A stretch of DNA of 64,000 nt from Veillonella ratti (GCF_003992115.1 NZ_RQUX01000002.1:62001-126000); one strand, 5' to 3'. Shown: positions 33,302-42,355, counted from the stretch's first letter. Translations and numbers: made by a program. The notes: generated by a model from the sequence alone, not told the origin.

Positions 33302-34426
33302 ATGATGTGGTTAATACTATTTGGCAGCCTGTTCCTGTTGGGTGGCGCCAGTTTATTATTTCTTATATATAGCGTAGGCCGCTTGCCGTTTATCGAAATG
33401 CTGGCTAACGGCAGCAAACTAATGACCTGGCTCATCAGCGCCCTCATTATTATCGCGCCTACAGCCTTAATCTGGATGTCATATACCGTTACTAATGCCA
33501 TAATTGTGCTACTTCACCTGACAGTCTTCTGGGGACTTGCCGAAATTCTGCGCATCTTGGCCATGAAATTTGATATCGTCACCGTCTCCCGTTCGATGAG
33601 TGCGGCCGCAGGTATTCTGATTACTGTTTTATACCTCGGACTCGGTTGGTATCAGGCTCACCATGTAGCCCAAACCGATTACACCGTTATGACCGATAAA
33701 AAAGTGGGCAATCTGCGCATCGCTCTCATCGGGGACTCTCACTTAGGATCCACCTTCGACGCCGACGGTTTTGCCAAACATTTAAAAACGATTGAAAAAG
33801 CAAAACCGGATTTGCTCGTCATTGCCGGTGACTTTGTAGACGAGCGCACCACTAAGGCGGAAATGATTAAGGCCACGCAAGCGCTCCAAGATGTTAACAC
33901 GCAGTACGGCGTATATTATGTATTCGGCAACCACGATAAAGCCCTTTACAGACCGGATTCACGTGATTTCACGGGCAACGATTTAGTAGCCGAGCTTGAA
34001 AAAAACGGTGTCATCGTACTTCAAGATGAAAGCATCTTGTTAGATGACCGTTTCTATATCGTAGGCCGTCAGGATGCGTCCGAAGAATTCGATTTTGGTC
34101 GCTCCCGTGCAGCTATCGCCGATTTAATGGCTCCGCTCGATCACAGCAAATATATCATCGTGCTCGACCATCAACCGCGCGATTACGCGGCTGAAGCCAA
34201 AGCCGGTGCCGACCTCGTATTGTCCGGCCACACCCACGGCGGTCAGATGATTCCACTCAAGCAATTAATCAATTGGTTTAGTATCGGGCAAAACGACCGT
34301 ATTTATGGCTTGGAACAACGTGACAACACCAACTTTGTCGTAACCTCCGGCATTTCCGACTGGGCCATCCAGTTTAAAACCGGCACCAAATCCGAGTTTG
34401 TCATCGTGGATGTAAAAGAGCCGTAA
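33302..34426 (+). CDS. Membrane-anchored metallophosphoesterase (calcineurin-like)
   Basis: A 374-residue protein. The first 130 residues hold about four membrane helices. The rest is a calcineurin-like phosphoesterase with all metal motifs: IGDSHLG, IAGDFVDE, FGNHDK, LDHQPRD and LSGHTHGGQ. It resembles YkuE/YaeI-type enzymes that act on phospholipids or UDP-sugars at the membrane. ATG at 33302 behind AGAGGAG. Substrate not known. Confidence 0.85.
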   Translation: MMWLILFGSLFLLGGASLLFLIYSVGRLPFIEMLANGSKLMTWLISALIIIAPTALIWMSYTVTNAIIVLLHLTVFWGLAEILRILAMKFDIVTVSRSMSAAAGILITVLYLGLGWYQAHHVAQTDYTVMTDKKVGNLRIALIGDSHLGSTFDADGFAKHLKTIEKAKPDLLVIAGDFVDERTTKAEMIKATQALQDVNTQYGVYYVFGNHDKALYRPDSRDFTGNDLVAELEKNGVIVLQDESILLDDRFYIVGRQDASEEFDFGRSRAAIADLMAPLDHSKYIIVLDHQPRDYAAEAKAGADLVLSGHTHGGQMIPLKQLINWFSIGQNDRIYGLEQRDNTNFVVTSGISDWAIQFKTGTKSEFVIVDVKEP

Positions 34427-34499
34427 GCTATCAAGCATACACGTTAATGTAAATTAAACATAGAATTGAACGTCGAATTTAATATTGATTAATAAAAAT

Positions 34500-34546
34500 G
34501 ACTGCAACGAAAATGCTAATTAACATATTCGTTGCAGTCGTTAATT
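34500..34546 (+). terminator. Terminator of the metallophosphoesterase gene
   Basis: A perfect 12-base stem GACTGCAACGAA/TTCGTTGCAGTC with a 16-base loop, followed by GTTAATTTT. Confidence 0.75.
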
Positions 34547-34710
34547 TTGGGAATATTTGAAGCCGTATCACGTAGTTTTGAGGTGACAATATGCAATGGC
34601 AATGTGATATTTTAGTTGACTTCAAAATTCATAGAGCTTAATTTTTCAACCTTTTACTTCAACATTCTTGACGTTTTGTCAAAAATCCGCTAAAATAACT
34701 AAATAGTCAT

Positions 34711-34786
34711 GCCGGCATAGCTCAGTTGGTAGAGCGGCTCATTCGTAATGAGTAGGTCGTAGGTTCAAGTCCTATTGTCGGCTCCA
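34711..34786 (+). tRNA. tRNA-Thr (anticodon CGT)
   Basis: A 76-base cloverleaf. The acceptor stem GCCGGCA pairs with TGTCGGC (one G-T), the D arm is GCTCAGTTGGTAGAGC, the anticodon stem CTCA/TGAG encloses loop TTCGTAA, and the T arm carries GGTTCAAGTCC. The CCA end is encoded (34784-34786). The CGT anticodon reads ACG threonine codons. Confidence 0.95.
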
Positions 34787-34801
34787 TTATTTTTAAAATT
34801 T

Positions 34802-34888
34802 AGAGGAATATTTCAAATTGCTGATAAATACAGTAATCATAAGCATTTGTGATTCTGTTCAGTGATTTGAAATATTTCTCTTTTTTTC
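34802..34888 (+). terminator. Long terminator after tRNA-Thr
   Basis: A 17-base near-perfect stem (34802-34818 with 34865-34881) closes a branched loop and is followed by seven T. Confidence 0.8.
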
Positions 34889-34928
34889 TTATTCACAGGA
34901 AGCACTCCCATTTTTTCGCCCATTATTT

Positions 34929-34961
34929 TTGCCCATTAGAGTATTAAGCTCTAGTGGGCAA
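34929..34961 (-). terminator. Hairpin after the 50-residue ORF
   Basis: TTGCCCATTAGAG pairs with CTCTAGTGGGCAA (one G-T), seven-base loop, directly after the stop of the small minus-strand ORF. The T run is poor. Confidence 0.5.
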
Positions 34962-34968
34962 AATAACA

Positions 34969-35121
34969 CTATGATTCAAACTTACGTTTTCTATAATTTT
35001 CCTTAACATCGCCCACAGAAAGCCAGCCATTGATTTCAAATAAGCCCTCTTCCATCTCGATTAATTTCATCAGTCGTTTTTTCTGTATTTCTTTATATTC
35101 TTCTGATTCTATCTGCTTCAT
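34969..35121 (-). CDS. Small hypothetical protein (50 residues)
   Basis: A 50-residue charged protein starting MKQIESEEYKEIQKKRLMKL and ending in NYRKRKFES. It is mostly helical in appearance and rich in Glu and Lys, without Cys or membrane segments. The ATG at 35121 has AGAAGG eight bases upstream, and a hairpin follows the stop. I do not recognise a family. It sits alone between the tRNA-Thr terminator and the TPM gene. Confidence 0.5.
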   Translation of the reverse strand: MKQIESEEYKEIQKKRLMKLIEMEEGLFEINGWLSVGDVKENYRKRKFES

Positions 35122-35142
35122 AATCTAACCTTCTAATTAACG

Positions 35143-35196
35143 GACGCCATATATTCCTTACACAAACAATCGCAAGGAAGCATATGGCGTCTTTTC
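35143..35196 (+). terminator. Hairpin with T run between the small ORF and the TPM gene
   Basis: GACGCCATAT (35143-35152) pairs with ATATGGCGTC (35182-35191); TCCTT/AAGGA adds an inner stem, and TTTTC follows on the plus strand. It may block plus-strand read-through towards the converging TPM gene. Confidence 0.55.
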
Positions 35197-35247
35197 TATT
35201 CGTATTCTATTTGATACTTTCCTTTTCACAAAACTACTTTATAATTC

Positions 35248-36048
35248 TTACCAGCCTCGGCCGGCACCACCGCCACCGCCGGATCCGCCGCCAAAACCAC
35301 CGCCGCGACCGCTGCCGCCGCCGAAGCCCCCACGACCTCCTCCGCCGCCACCGCCGCGGAAGATAAACATGGTAAGCAGCATCCGGGTAAGTTCCCCGCC
35401 AAAGAAAATGGCATCAACCATGAGGAACAAAATAATCCCTCCGCCGATGAGCAACACCTGCCACCATGACAGTTCAATGGTATTGTCAGGTTGTGCCTGT
35501 TGATTCACATTTTGGCTTTGTTTACTAATATCCGGATCTACGATTTGAGCCGTTTGCCAGACCGTTCTTACAATGCCCGGTCCAAATTGCCCCTGACGAA
35601 AACTCGGGATGGCATAGGTGTCCAATAGTTGCCCGATTTTAGCATCGTTTAAGACCCCTTCCAAACCGCAACCTACGGTGAGAAAGATTTTCTTATCTTC
35701 CATCGCCACGGCTAGCACGAATCCATCATCTTTGCCGCTGTGTCCGACGCCCCAACCACGCAATACGTTTAGCGCGTAATCAGCGGGAGCCACATCACCG
35801 AATGAAGGCACTACGACAACGGCCAGTTGCCCTTTACCAGAACGATCAAGCATGGTGCCGATGGCATTAATAGTTTGTACTTCTTTGCTCGACAGTACGT
35901 TTACCTGGTCGACCACATATTGACCGGCCGGTGGTTTAGCCGGAATATCTGCTGCGTGAACCGCCAGTGCTTGTAAGGCGATGATGGCGGTAAGCAGCAA
36001 CATCACGACAACTTTCCAAAGGCTGTTTTTACGCATTATCCAAGCCAT
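35248..36048 (-). CDS. TPM-domain (YgcG-like) secreted or membrane protein with glycine-rich tail
   Basis: A 266-residue protein. An N-terminal signal (LWKVVVMLLLTAIIALQALAVHA) precedes a TPM domain (QYVVDQVNVLSSKEVQTINA, LNVLRGWGVGHSGKDDGFVL). A single membrane helix near residue 200 is followed by a tail made almost only of Gly, Arg and Phe repeats. TPM proteins of this type usually pair with LemA, as here (LemA ends 81 bp upstream). Role thought to be in membrane-protein quality or envelope function; not settled. ATG at 36048 behind GGAGGG. Confidence 0.85.
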   Translation of the reverse strand: MAWIMRKNSLWKVVVMLLLTAIIALQALAVHAADIPAKPPAGQYVVDQVNVLSSKEVQTINAIGTMLDRSGKGQLAVVVVPSFGDVAPADYALNVLRGWGVGHSGKDDGFVLAVAMEDKKIFLTVGCGLEGVLNDAKIGQLLDTYAIPSFRQGQFGPGIVRTVWQTAQIVDPDISKQSQNVNQQAQPDNTIELSWWQVLLIGGGIILFLMVDAIFFGGELTRMLLTMFIFRGGGGGGGRGGFGGGSGRGGGFGGGSGGGGGAGRGW

Positions 36049-36128
36049 CAAGCCCTCCTAACCAATCTTTTTTTACAAAACAAAGTTCGTTGCCACAATC
36101 CTATGAAAATAAGTATATGGATTTACGG

Positions 36129-36683
36129 TTAGAACTCCACTTTAGGAGCGGATTGAGCCGCTTGGTCTGCCTGGAAATACGCTTTTGGTTGGAAGCCTAA
36201 CATCCCCGCATAGATGGATGTAGGGAATGTACGTACTTTAGCATTATATGCATTAACTACATCATTATAATCTTTACGTGCTACGGCAATGCGGTTTTCA
36301 GTGCCTGCCAATTCATCCTGCAAAGCGCGGAAATTCTGGTCCGCTTTTAAGTTCGGATAGTTTTCCGTAATCATGAGTAAACGGCTCAAAGCGCTGGATA
36401 ATTCACCGTCAGCCTGAGACATTTCTTCTACCGTACGGGCTCCGCCCAGTTTAGCACGGGCATCGGAAACGGCTTGAATGGCCGCCTGTTCATGAGACGC
36501 ATAACCTTTAACAGTGCTTACCAAGTTCGGGATTAAATCGTTACGACGCTGTAACTGCGTTTGAACCTGTGCCAACTTGTTGTTTACACCTTCATCCATG
36601 CCTACCAAACCGTTATAGCCGCTTACTACCCAAGCACCGATAGCAATGACAACAGCAATTAAAATTAACCAAGTTTTTTTCAT
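36129..36683 (-). CDS. LemA family protein
   Basis: A 184-residue LemA protein. One N-terminal membrane helix (TWLILIAVVIAIGAWVV) is followed by the family's long helical domain: YNGLVGMDEGVNNKLAQVQ, RRNDLIPNLVSTVKGYASHE, AENYPNL-like TENYPNLKADQNF, and ending in the FP..IYAGMLGFQPKAYF block. Start at the ATG at 36683 with AAGGAGG. Pairs with the TPM gene downstream. Function unknown. Confidence 0.92.
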   Translation of the reverse strand: MKKTWLILIAVVIAIGAWVVSGYNGLVGMDEGVNNKLAQVQTQLQRRNDLIPNLVSTVKGYASHEQAAIQAVSDARAKLGGARTVEEMSQADGELSSALSRLLMITENYPNLKADQNFRALQDELAGTENRIAVARKDYNDVVNAYNAKVRTFPTSIYAGMLGFQPKAYFQADQAAQSAPKVEF

Positions 36684-36752
36684 GAGTATCCTCCTTACAA
36701 AAAAAGTCTGCGTGAGCCCATGGTTGAGCCGCGCAGACATACATACATTAAC

Positions 36753-37709
36753 TTATAAAAAGTCGTTTTTCCAAAGTAGCAGGCCTACAATGAACGTAAC
36801 CACCGCGGCAATACCGATTACAAAAGGAAACCCTTCGGCACCCGATTCAGCCCATGGAACGGGTACGTTAACGCCCCACAAACTGAAAATCAAGGTCGGT
36901 ACGGATAAGATAATCGTTACACCGGCCAAGAGTTTCATCACTAAGTTCAAGTTATTGGAAATAATGGAAGTAAAGGCGTTCATCATATTCATGAGAATAT
37001 TTGAATACATCTCAACCATTTCAATAGCCTGCTTGTTTTCGATAATAACGTCTTCCAATAAATCTTCGTCTTCTTCATACATTTTAAGCAAATGACGGAC
37101 ATCTTCATGACTACGGAGGCGCAAAATACGCTCCATTACGGTGCCGTTTGTTTTCAAAGCGGACGTAAAATAGGTCATGGATTTCTGTAATTCCAACAGT
37201 TGGAAAAAGTCCTTATTTTTAGTCGTATGACGCAATTGAATTTCAATGTCGTCCGTACGGCGGTTAATTTGTTGCAAATAACGCAAGAACAAAGTCGCTG
37301 TGCGATACATTATCTGGAACAAGAAACGTGTTTTTTTAAAGGTATAAAACGTAGCAACTTGATTGTTTATAAACGGATATAACACATCCGATTCTTCAAG
37401 ACACACGGTGATGAAGAAATCAGGTGTCAAAAATATACCGAGCGGCACTGTATCATAGCTGTCGCTACCGCGCAATGCCGGAATATTGATAACAACAAAA
37501 ATGTAATTTTCTTCAATTTCCACGTGCGAACGTTCTTCCGTATCCAAAGCTGTTTTCAAAACGTCCGTAGGGATTTCCGTCATAATATTGACGAGCGATA
37601 GCTCATCGGGGTCCGGATTCACCAAATTAATCCACGAGCCCTTACCCGCATCGGCTACCGTTAAGTCCGATACAAGCTCGCCTTCGTCATGTGTATATAC
37701 CGTGAGCAT
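36753..37709 (-). CDS. CorA-family divalent cation transporter with GVN in place of GMN
   Basis: A 318-residue protein. A large cytoplasmic N-domain with coiled regions is followed by two C-terminal membrane helices, as in CorA, which forms pentameric Mg2+ channels. The normally invariant GMN at the end of the first helix reads GVN (FSLWGVNVPVPW, near residue 280). ZntB has GIN there and moves zinc, so the ion here is uncertain. ATG at 37709 behind GGGAGG. Lies downstream of a heavy-metal ATPase but separated by a terminator. Confidence 0.85.
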   Translation of the reverse strand: MLTVYTHDEGELVSDLTVADAGKGSWINLVNPDPDELSLVNIMTEIPTDVLKTALDTEERSHVEIEENYIFVVINIPALRGSDSYDTVPLGIFLTPDFFITVCLEESDVLYPFINNQVATFYTFKKTRFLFQIMYRTATLFLRYLQQINRRTDDIEIQLRHTTKNKDFFQLLELQKSMTYFTSALKTNGTVMERILRLRSHEDVRHLLKMYEEDEDLLEDVIIENKQAIEMVEMYSNILMNMMNAFTSIISNNLNLVMKLLAGVTIILSVPTLIFSLWGVNVPVPWAESGAEGFPFVIGIAAVVTFIVGLLLWKNDFL

Positions 37710-37796
37710 ACGCCACCTCCCATTCATTAGCTTATACTTCATCATATCCAACAAAGAAGAGGTTCGTCAAGTGTTGAATCGGGTAATTTATAAGAA

Positions 37797-37849
37797 AAAA
37801 TCGCTCTTGAAAGAACCTGACTGCTTTGTCTTTTCCCAAGAGCGATTTT
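37797..37849 (-). terminator. Terminator of the heavy-metal ATPase gene
   Basis: A 13-base perfect stem AAAATCGCTCTTG/CAAGAGCGATTTT and a minus-strand T run. Confidence 0.8.
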
Positions 37850-37898
37850 ACCGTATGAGGCGTTCATCAACGCATTCTAAACGTTTTTGAAAACCTTA

Positions 37899-39995
37899 TT
37901 ATTTTTTATATAAAATACGAATGGAGTTTAAAATGCAGAGAATGGAAACACCCGTATCGGCGAATACGGCCACCCACATATTGGCAAAGCCGAAGAGCCC
38001 CATAATCATAACGAGGATTTTAACCCCTAACGCTACGACTACGTTCTGCCATGCAATAGAAATCGTGTTTGAGGAAATGCGAATTGATTCAACTACAGCG
38101 CTGATGCTGGGACGCATATACACTACATCGGCTGCTTCAATGGCCGCATCGGCACCGCTGCCCATGGCACCGCCCACGTCGGCACCGGCCAATACAGGGG
38201 CGTCATTGATACCGTCACCTACGAACATGGTGGAACCGTATGTTTCACGAAGTTCTTTCATAACACTTAATTTATCTACCGGCAATAATTCGGCACGAAC
38301 GTCATCAATACCGGCTTCTTTCGCCATGTACCGGGCACCCGCTTGAGTGTCACCGGTCAGCATAATCGTGCGTAAACCGCGTTTGGCAAGTTCTGCCACA
38401 GCTGATTTAGTATCTTCTTTCAAAGCATCGGCAATCAAGATTGTGCCTGCATATTGACCGTCAAGGGCTACCAATACTTCGCTACCGTAATCGGCAGGTT
38501 CACCGTAACCTGTAATTTGTAATTCGTTGAATAAACGACGATTACCAACGGCTACTTTAACACCATTTACCACACCGGTCATACCACGACCGGACAATTC
38601 TTCGAGATCAACAACTTCTGCTAACTGAACATTGCGTTTTTTAGCTTCATTGGCAATACTTACCGCTACCGGATGAGAGGAACGTACTTCTAAGGCCGCT
38701 GCCTTAGCCAATATGTCTGCTTCGTCAAAACCTTCAGCTGTTGTAATAGACTGTACCGCAAATTCGCCGGTAGTCAAGGTACCTGTTTTATCCATAGCAA
38801 TCGCTTTAATATTACGCAATGCTTCCATGGACAAACCGCCTTTAAAAAGGATGCCCGTTCTGGACCCGCGACCGATGCCGGAGAAGAAAGCGAGCGGTAC
38901 GCTGAGTACCAATGCACATGGACAACTGATAACCAAGAATGTTAAAGCGGTATATACCCAGTAATTCCAGTTACCGGTAATTAAGGATGGGATTACGGCT
39001 ACCAAAGCGGCTAACAATACTACGATTGGGGTATACACGCGAGCAAAACGCGTAATAAAACGGTCGATACGAGGTTTGGTAGCGGCTGCATTTTCAACAG
39101 CATCAAGCACACGCGTAACCATAGAGTCTTTTAATTCTTTATCAACGCGCATCAAGATGCGGCCACTCTGATTGATACAGCCGGATAAAATTTCACTGCC
39201 CGGTTTAACTTGTACCGGAACCGGTTCACCCGTAACCGGCGCTGTATCGATACGTGTAGTCCCTTCAATTACGGTACCGTCGAGCGGAATACGTTCGCCG
39301 GCTATTACTTCGATAGTCTGACCGATGCGAACTTCTTCAGGGCTTACTACTTTGGACTGACCTGCTTCATCTACCAAGCGAACTTGTTCCGGACGCATAT
39401 CGATAGCATCCATAATAGCGCTACGACTTCTGGCCGTTGCTTTTTCTTCAAAATAGGTACCGATACGATAGAAGAGCATAACCCCTACCGCTTCCGGCAT
39501 TTCTCCGATAATTACGGCCCCCAAAGTGGCCACACTCATGAGAAAGTTTTCATCAAAAACTTGGCCGGAACCGATGTTTTTAATAGCATTCCATAAAACA
39601 CCCCAACCAAGTAATAAGTAGGTCGCAAGAAGTACACCAAAGGCAATGTCTTCCGGAATGCCGTCTACAAAGGAGTATACGAGCATCACCACAACCCCGA
39701 TAATAATGCTTACCAGACCGCCGCCGTGAGCATGGTCATGGTCGTGATGATCATGAGCCCCCTTAGTTTTACGTTCGTAGAGCTGTACTTCTACACCATC
39801 TTCAATAGAATCACAAACACCTTGAATTTCGGTAATCAAATCATTGGTGTCGGGAACTGTGGACGTAATTCGCAATTGTTGCGTCCCTACGGAAAACGAT
39901 GCAGCACTTACTGTTTCCATTTTTTTAATCTTGTCTTCGATCTTGGCCGCACAATTCGCACATGTTAAATTTTTAAGTAATAAAATGCGTTCCAT
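37899..39995 (-). CDS. Heavy-metal translocating P1B-type ATPase (Zn/Cd/Pb type)
   Basis: A 698-residue metal exporter. It starts with an HMA domain with the metal Cys pair (NLTCANCAAKIE), then a histidine-rich linker (HDHHDHDHAHGG, about residue 81), six to eight helices, the CPC motif (SCPCALVLSVP), phosphorylation site DKTGTLTTGE, HP motif (RSSHPVAVSI) and hinge VGDGINDAPVLA. CPC with a His-rich stretch and an HMA of this type suggests Zn2+/Cd2+ (ZntA/CadA) rather than copper. No regulator such as CadC or MerR adjoins. Confidence 0.93.
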   Translation of the reverse strand: MERILLLKNLTCANCAAKIEDKIKKMETVSAASFSVGTQQLRITSTVPDTNDLITEIQGVCDSIEDGVEVQLYERKTKGAHDHHDHDHAHGGGLVSIIIGVVVMLVYSFVDGIPEDIAFGVLLATYLLLGWGVLWNAIKNIGSGQVFDENFLMSVATLGAVIIGEMPEAVGVMLFYRIGTYFEEKATARSRSAIMDAIDMRPEQVRLVDEAGQSKVVSPEEVRIGQTIEVIAGERIPLDGTVIEGTTRIDTAPVTGEPVPVQVKPGSEILSGCINQSGRILMRVDKELKDSMVTRVLDAVENAAATKPRIDRFITRFARVYTPIVVLLAALVAVIPSLITGNWNYWVYTALTFLVISCPCALVLSVPLAFFSGIGRGSRTGILFKGGLSMEALRNIKAIAMDKTGTLTTGEFAVQSITTAEGFDEADILAKAAALEVRSSHPVAVSIANEAKKRNVQLAEVVDLEELSGRGMTGVVNGVKVAVGNRRLFNELQITGYGEPADYGSEVLVALDGQYAGTILIADALKEDTKSAVAELAKRGLRTIMLTGDTQAGARYMAKEAGIDDVRAELLPVDKLSVMKELRETYGSTMFVGDGINDAPVLAGADVGGAMGSGADAAIEAADVVYMRPSISAVVESIRISSNTISIAWQNVVVALGVKILVMIMGLFGFANMWVAVFADTGVSILCILNSIRILYKK

Positions 39996-40286
39996 TGCTG
40001 TTTCTCACCTCTACTATATACGTATGCCACTTACACTAAATACTTACACTATTCCTGCGGTTAGCTTTTACGGCTAACACTACTCTAAATACCCGGATTT
40101 TTAACTGTAAAAATCTGTTCCGCAAACATATGAGCAACTATTCATATGTTTCTATAATTTAATTATAGATTCTTTCATCAGCCTTGTCAATATAAAAATA
40201 CCGGCTATAACAATTAGATATATGTAGCAATCAGCATAAAGAAGAATATATGAGAGACTATTCCTACTATTTTTAGATAAAACAAA
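39996..40286. other. Intergenic region upstream of the heavy-metal ATPase
   Basis: No gene seen. A short repeat (ACTTACACT or similar) occurs near 40030, and GTAAAAATCTG/TTTTTAACTG pairings near 40100 may be regulatory. Nothing I can name. Confidence 0.3.
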
Positions 40287-40313
40287 AAAACACAGCTATA
40301 AAAGCCGTGTTTT
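40287..40313 (-). terminator. Terminator of the fumarate hydratase operon
   Basis: AAAACACAGCT pairs with AGCCGTGTTTT (one mismatch) and is followed on the minus strand by TTTTTTTG. Confidence 0.8.
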
Positions 40314-40364
40314 AACGTGTAACTACTTTTTTGTTGGAATGCAAGTATATGTTACATTATACAG

Positions 40365-40466
40365 CTGAGCGGATCCGCCCTTACGGTCGGGCGGTCCCTC
40401 AGTTATATATATCATTAGATTGGAACGGATACTACTATCCGTTTAGCTGACTAATACTAATTAGTC
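40365..40466 (-). ncRNA. Structured 3' region of the fumarate hydratase mRNA
   Basis: Three consecutive hairpins lie between the last gene and the terminator: CTGAG/CTCAG enclosing CCGCCC/GGGCGG (40365-40402), AACGGATA/TATCCGTT with loop CTAC (40424-40443), and GACTAAT/ATTAGTC (40449-40466), the last overlapping the stop codon. They would fold in the minus-strand transcript. Confidence 0.45.
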
Positions 40467-41027
40467 TTCTTGACGATAAGGTTCTTGACCGATTTTGTAG
40501 AAGTCGTTACCTTCGCTATCGATAACTACGATGCAAGGGAAATCTTCAACAGTCAATTCAGCCAAAGCTTCAGGACCTAAGTCACCGTAAGCAATAACTT
40601 TGTAGTCTTTAATGGATTTAGCAATTAAGGAAGCGGCGCCGCCAACTGCTGCGAAGTAAGTTACACCATTTTTCTTCATGGATTCAACAACTTCTTTGGA
40701 GCGGGAACCTTTACCTACCATGCCTTTGATACCCTGATCAAGCATTGTTGGGGTGTAAGCGTCCATACGACCGGAAGTTGTAGGGCCGGCTGCACCGATT
40801 GGGTCGCCTGGTTTTGCAGGGGATGGTCCAAGATAGTAAACGATTTTGTCGTGCCAATCGATAGGAAGTTCTTCGCCACGTGCCAATGCTTCAGTCATAA
40901 CTTTATGAGCAGCATCACGAGCGCTGTAGATTTTACCGGTAATCAATACACTGTCGCCGGCTCTTAATGTTCTGGACACTTCTTCAGTTAAAGGTGTCGT
41001 AATATGGATTGTTTTTGATTCAGCCAT
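40461..41027 (-). CDS. Class I fumarate hydratase (or L(+)-tartrate dehydratase), beta subunit
   Basis: A 188-residue beta subunit of a two-subunit Fe-S hydro-lyase. It carries the family's ITTPLTEEVSRTLRAGD start, YYLGPSPAKPGDPIGAAGPTTSGRMD and MVGKGSRSKEVVE. With the alpha subunit it interconverts fumarate and malate; the tartrate dehydratase TtdAB has the same build, so fumarate is the likelier guess from the anaerobic context. It begins 21 bases after the alpha gene. Confidence 0.9.
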   Translation of the reverse strand: MAESKTIHITTPLTEEVSRTLRAGDSVLITGKIYSARDAAHKVMTEALARGEELPIDWHDKIVYYLGPSPAKPGDPIGAAGPTTSGRMDAYTPTMLDQGIKGMVGKGSRSKEVVESMKKNGVTYFAAVGGAASLIAKSIKDYKVIAYGDLGPEALAELTVEDFPCIVVIDSEGNDFYKIGQEPYRQED

Positions 41028-41048
41028 TGTTATCTTCCTCCCCTTGAA

Positions 41049-41891
41049 TTAAAGAATTTCTTCGGCATGACGGCTTGCATGGCAGCAAATTGTCACGGCT
41101 ACAGGAAGACCGGCAATATGGGTAGCGGCCCATTCGATGTTAACTGCTAATGCTGTAGTGGTACCACCAAGCTGAGGTCCGATACCTGTTTTGTTGATCA
41201 TTTCCAACAATTCTTCTTCTAATTTAGCATATTCAGGCATATCGTTGCGTTTTTTAGTGGAACGAAGCAATGCTTTTTTAGAAAGTAATGCTGCATAGTC
41301 CATAGTACCGCCGATACCAACACCAAGAACCATTGGAGGGCATGGGTTAGGGCCGGCTTTTTTAACGATTTCCATAACGGCATTTTTAACGCCTTCAACG
41401 CCATCAGCAGGTACCAACATTTTTACGCCGGATTTATTTTCGGAACCGAAACCTTTAAGTTCCATGTCGATTTTAACTTTGTCGCCAGGAACGATGCTTG
41501 TATAGATGATACAAGGAGTGTTGTTACCGGTGTTTTTACGGTTAAATAAAGGTTCTGCCACTACGGATTTACGTAAATAACCTTCTACATAACCTTTAGC
41601 AACGCCATCTTGAACAGCTTGCTGTAAGTCGCCACCTTCGAAGTGAACGTCCTGACCTACTTCCAAGAATACGATAGTGTAACCGGTATCCTGGCAGATA
41701 GGGCGATCTTCTTCACGAGCGATTTCGGCATTTTTAATGATTTGGTCTAATACAACACAACCAACCGGAGATTTTTCTGTTTCACGACCGGCTTTTAAAC
41801 CTTCATATACGTCTTGTGGTAAATAGTAAGCCGCATTTTTACACATTTGGGCTACTGTTTCCGTCACTTTTGCTACGTCGATAGTACGCAA
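41049..41891 (-). CDS. Class I fumarate hydratase (or L(+)-tartrate dehydratase), alpha subunit
   Basis: A 280-residue alpha subunit that holds the catalytic [4Fe-4S] cluster. Candidate ligands are Cys in RPICQDTGYTIVF, NTPCIIYT and NPCPPMVLGVGIGG. In a reductive branch from oxaloacetate to fumarate this enzyme would feed succinate and propionate formation. The oxygen-sensitive class I type fits an anaerobe. First gene of the pair, RBS GAGGAGGG. Confidence 0.9.
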   Translation of the reverse strand: MRTIDVAKVTETVAQMCKNAAYYLPQDVYEGLKAGRETEKSPVGCVVLDQIIKNAEIAREEDRPICQDTGYTIVFLEVGQDVHFEGGDLQQAVQDGVAKGYVEGYLRKSVVAEPLFNRKNTGNNTPCIIYTSIVPGDKVKIDMELKGFGSENKSGVKMLVPADGVEGVKNAVMEIVKKAGPNPCPPMVLGVGIGGTMDYAALLSKKALLRSTKKRNDMPEYAKLEEELLEMINKTGIGPQLGGTTTALAVNIEWAATHIAGLPVAVTICCHASRHAEEIL

Positions 41892-42120
41892 AGTAATCCC
41901 TCCTCAACTTAAAACGAGATTTTCTGATGACTTAATCATAGCACACATCAAGAGGGCTTTCAAACGCAGTCTATGCAGTTTAATCAAGTATTTATGTCTA
42001 TTGAGAACTTTTCGCAAAATATCAATTATTGCGATTCTAATCGCACTTCGTTGACAATCGATATACTAAAAGTACACTTGTTTTGTCATATTCAGGTATT
42101 AATATGCATAGAATATACAT

Positions 42121-42285
42121 TTAAAAGCGGTCAAAAAATCCCATCTGCATAAACATTAGTCTTTTATATACCCCCTCTTCTAAATCAATGCATAAACCTT
42201 TATATTTTTGTGTTAAGCACATTCGTTTTTTCTGTACACACTGCCAATTCATAAGATTACTTTTTGTGGTAAATACACATCTTGC
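42121..42285 (-). CDS. Possible small Cys-containing protein (54 residues) behind a Fur/PerR-type box
   Basis: Starting at the ATG at 42285 it gives MARCVFTTKSNLMNW and continues with two further Cys (QCVQKKRMCL, GLCIDLEEG). A TTG at 42327 would give 68 residues. There is no good ribosome-binding site for either. The reason to list it is a Fur/PerR-like box at 42341-42355 just upstream. I recognise no family. The rest of 41892-42574 holds no other gene that I can see. Confidence 0.35.
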   Translation of the reverse strand, partial: ARCVFTTKSNLMNWQCVQKKRMCLTQKYKGLCIDLEEGVYKRLMFMQMGFFDRF

Positions 42286-42340
42286 CATTAATTTTTCTAA
42301 AAACTCAAGTCTCGCAATTTGAATCAAAGCTGTATTTTAA

Positions 42341-42355
42341 TGATAATAATTACCA
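42341..42355 (-). promoter_or_regulatory. Fur/PerR-type box upstream of the small ORF
   Basis: TGATAATAATTACCA matches 11 of the 14 defined positions of TTATAATNATTATAA and is also close to a Fur box core. A minus-strand TATAAT lies just upstream (about 42358). Confidence 0.45.

Noticed and set aside
35226-35477. Open frames over the glycine-rich end of the TPM gene
   Set aside because: They are by-products of the GC-rich Gly/Arg repeat in other frames.
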